Source of the DNA: Anseranas semipalmata
Taxonomy: Eukaryota > Chordata > Aves > Anseriformes > Anseranatidae
Length of the DNA stretch: 64,000 nt
Assembly: GCA_013399115.1 (NCBI GenBank)
Contig: VXAA01007264.1
Span: forward strand, 294,344-358,343
Direction of reading: 5' to 3'
The notes under the pieces were generated by a model. The model saw nothing but the letters and a program-made list of their open reading frames with translations, made no database searches and had not been told where the DNA came from. The number at the start of each line of letters is the position of its first letter. Position 1 is the stretch's first letter. Of this stretch, positions 61,647 through 64,000 are shown piece by piece. A program made the position numbers and the translations under genes.

Positions 61647-61790
61647 TCATAAAATCATAGAATCATAGAATCATTTAGGTTGGAAAAGACCTCTAAGATC
61701 TTCAGGTCCAACCTTTAACCTAGCACTGCCACATCCACTATTAAACCACGGCACTAAGCTCTACACTAAGCTCTATGGTGCAGACCTGAG
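61647..61790 (-). mobile_element. CR1 3' end fragment, antisense
   Basis: The + strand shows repeated atcatagaatcatagaatca and then ggttggaaaagacctctaag, tccaacctttaacctagcac: the reverse complement of the CR1 tail and 3' UTR of a diverged subfamily. A ten-base duplication (ctaagctctacactaagctc) lies near its inner end. Confidence 0.92.
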
Positions 61791-64000
61791 ACCCAGAATA
61801 ATCTTCATGTCTCATAATCAGGAGGAGAGAATTTGAGGCTTTTGTTGAAGAAGACAAGCCCCAAAACCACCTAGGTATCTAAGTGTACACAGACTTTTCC
61901 TGTTTCTGGCAAATTTTTGTTCACCTCATGTTCTGCTCTGTTCCTGCTCCTGAGCTCTGCAGTCATGGTGAATTAACATAGCTAAATGACTACTTCCCAT
62001 CAAGATCTCTTGAGATCCAAAAACTACAGACTCACACTTACTTTCATCTCAGAGACCCTATTCACTCTGGGAAAGCCCAGAGGGCATGGGGAGCATATCA
62101 AAAAAAAAAAAAAAAACAGGCGAAAGAAGATCAACTGTCCTCTTGCTCTTTAATAGCTTCCAGGCTAAAGCACTTTCCAGCATGGGAAATCTTGAAATCT
62201 AGGCTTTGTCAAGTCCACATCTTTTCTTAACTAGCAGGAGAGAAAACATTCTGATGTTTTTGTCCTTTTGTCCATCCTGCTGAATCATCTTCTACAACTA
62301 GCAATAGATCAAGGAGAGGAAGAAACTGGAAAACATTTGTAGCTCAACAAAGATTCCCAGATGGGTGATTCCTGCTGGGATATCTTCAGAGTTTTTGGAG
62401 CTAATGTCTGTCTAATGCAAAACATAAGCATAGTTCAAGATCAGTTTGTGCTTTCATCTTCGTAAGTCATGAACTGAATATCCACTACAAAATGTACTCC
62501 ACTAACCATTATAGATAATTATCAGTGTGAGCATAGCAGTAGTGCCAATAAAATCAGGCCTAGAGTGTAATTTGCAAAACACCGTACAAATTGCTGAGGA
62601 GTTACTTACAGAGGCATCCTTGCTTTTATGAACTCATTGGAAATGTTTCAATTAACGCATAGACCATGATGTGCATGAAATGAATCTCATTACATAGCTT
62701 TGCACAGTGCCTGTTGGATATGCATTAGCTTTCAGCTCTAACTCAAAGGTGATTAATTTTAAAAAGCATTTAAATCATAAAATACAAGAGCTTTCCAGGA
62801 TGGGCAACACAAATGAAAATGAGTACATCTGCATTTTTGTTTGCACAAAGAATCAGTTACAGCAGGAGTCTAATAAGAAAAGGATCTAGAAAAATGAGGA
62901 GAGTATATAAATTTAAAGCACAAGGAGGTGATGTGTTAGCAATCATTTGTTTTTGAAAGTGGGCAATGGAAAACATTTGCTGGGACCAGGTCATCTAGAG
63001 AGAAAATGACCACAATGGAGACTCCGGATGGTGTGGCAGTCACAAGCAATGTTCTCAGCTCAAGACAGTAGAATTTCCCAGTTGGCACAGACAGTTTTAT
63101 TCAGTTGCCTAAACATCATCAGTTTGTATGTTCTTGGACCAGAAACCAACAATAGAAGGGATCCTCTAGGGCAATTCAAATGGCATCAGATTCCTTCTTA
63201 TGAGCAATCACATCTTTTCCCAGATCTTCATTGTCTCAAATGGAAGATTAATTACTCAAAACACATTTAATCATATCAAATAGGTATTCTATTCTACAAG
63301 TTCATTCCCACCCTTAATTTCTCTGTGCCACAGAGTAAGCTCCTGTAATCGCATGTGATCAGATTATAAGTTTCTAAGAAATTCTCAGAGACAATAATAT
63401 TGTCTTCCAAAGCTGTCAGGTAGAAACCTCCAGCAGAAGAGAAGTTACATCTTAAAATTAATAGGGTACTTGACTTCAGTGGCAAAAGAAATGGCATCTA
63501 GTCACTTAAAACTCTGAGGAACTTGTACTCACATCCCAGTGTGTAACAGAAAACATACTGTTTTCCTCCAAACCTTTGTCCGTTACATTGTAAACACTTT
63601 TAGGGCTTGATAGCAATATGGGCTAAAAAAAAAAAAAAAGATTTAACTGTTGTTTCAAACTTCAGAAAGCTGGAGAGAAAATTAAAATTAGTACTTTGGG
63701 ATACAAAGGTGAGATGTTTCCCTCACTAAAAAGAATCTCCTTTTGCTCATTTAAAGACTATTATTATGGACAAGGCTAATACTGCAGGTTAAATCATACC
63801 AGATTTTAGAAGAAACTTGCTAGTCATTAGCGCAGAGGAGCCCTGGGATAAAGACTAGAGAATGATGTGGGATTTCTGTCACTGGAGGTTTCTCAGAGCA
63901 ATTAAGTCAGCACCTATCATGATATAGTTGATTACCTTTGGAGGCAACGACCCCTATGTTTTTAGGGTTGCATGTCTTTAGACTAAGCAATCCCACCCCC

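Larger units (their letters stand above)
57754..64000. other. Gene-free stretch after the solo LTR
   Basis: Contains the MIR-like piece at 58644, the old CR1 at 58775, an unnamed ancient repeat at 60845, the antisense CR1 end at 61647, and short A- or T-runs at 61462, 62100 and 63625. No gene is supported. Confidence 0.6.

Noticed and set aside
1..64000. CRISPR arrays, bacterial operons, rRNA or tRNA genes
   Set aside because: Composition, introns and repeats are those of a vertebrate nuclear genome. No direct-repeat array with spacers and no intact tRNA or rRNA was seen; only tRNA-like SINE heads.

Overview
The window looks like bird nuclear DNA. Three things point there: many CR1 non-LTR retrotransposon copies in both orientations, a 589-bp solo LTR of a type I associate with avian endogenous retroviruses, and an intron-rich layout with small exons and long AT-rich non-coding stretches. 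Most open reading frames are chance products of non-coding DNA. A few assembly gaps and single N bases sit in or near homopolymer runs.

Only one host gene can be supported: TMIE (transmembrane inner ear), on the + strand. Three coding exons join in a consistent frame: 12321-12438, 31386-31535 and 36039-36355. Together they encode the linker before the membrane segment, the single transmembrane helix, the conserved basic and amphipathic juxtamembrane region, and a long lysine-rich cytoplasmic tail. The exon for the N-terminal signal or leader was not found. A fourth exon-like segment (32006-32112) joins to the second exon in the same frame and would give a completely different 35-residue C-terminus. 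It is the most interesting coding observation here.

Layout: 1-12320 is upstream flank, or an intron if the leader exon lies outside the window. It holds a 40-bp triple tandem repeat, MIR-like fragments and small simple repeats. 12439-31385 is an 18.9-kb TMIE intron with four clear CR1 copies, including one with a 565-codon uninterrupted reverse transcriptase frame. 31536-36038 is the next intron and contains the candidate alternative terminal exon. From 36356 onward come the 3' UTR and about 27 kb with no recognisable gene. That stretch holds diverged and younger CR1 copies, a (TTCTA)n array grown from a CR1 tail, the solo LTR with a 5-bp target-site duplication, and many microsatellites.

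No new multi-gene system is visible. The findings most worth following are the two alternative TMIE tails, the well-preserved CR1 reading frame inside the TMIE intron, the solo LTR with its exact boundaries, and two AT-rich islands that could be conserved non-coding elements.
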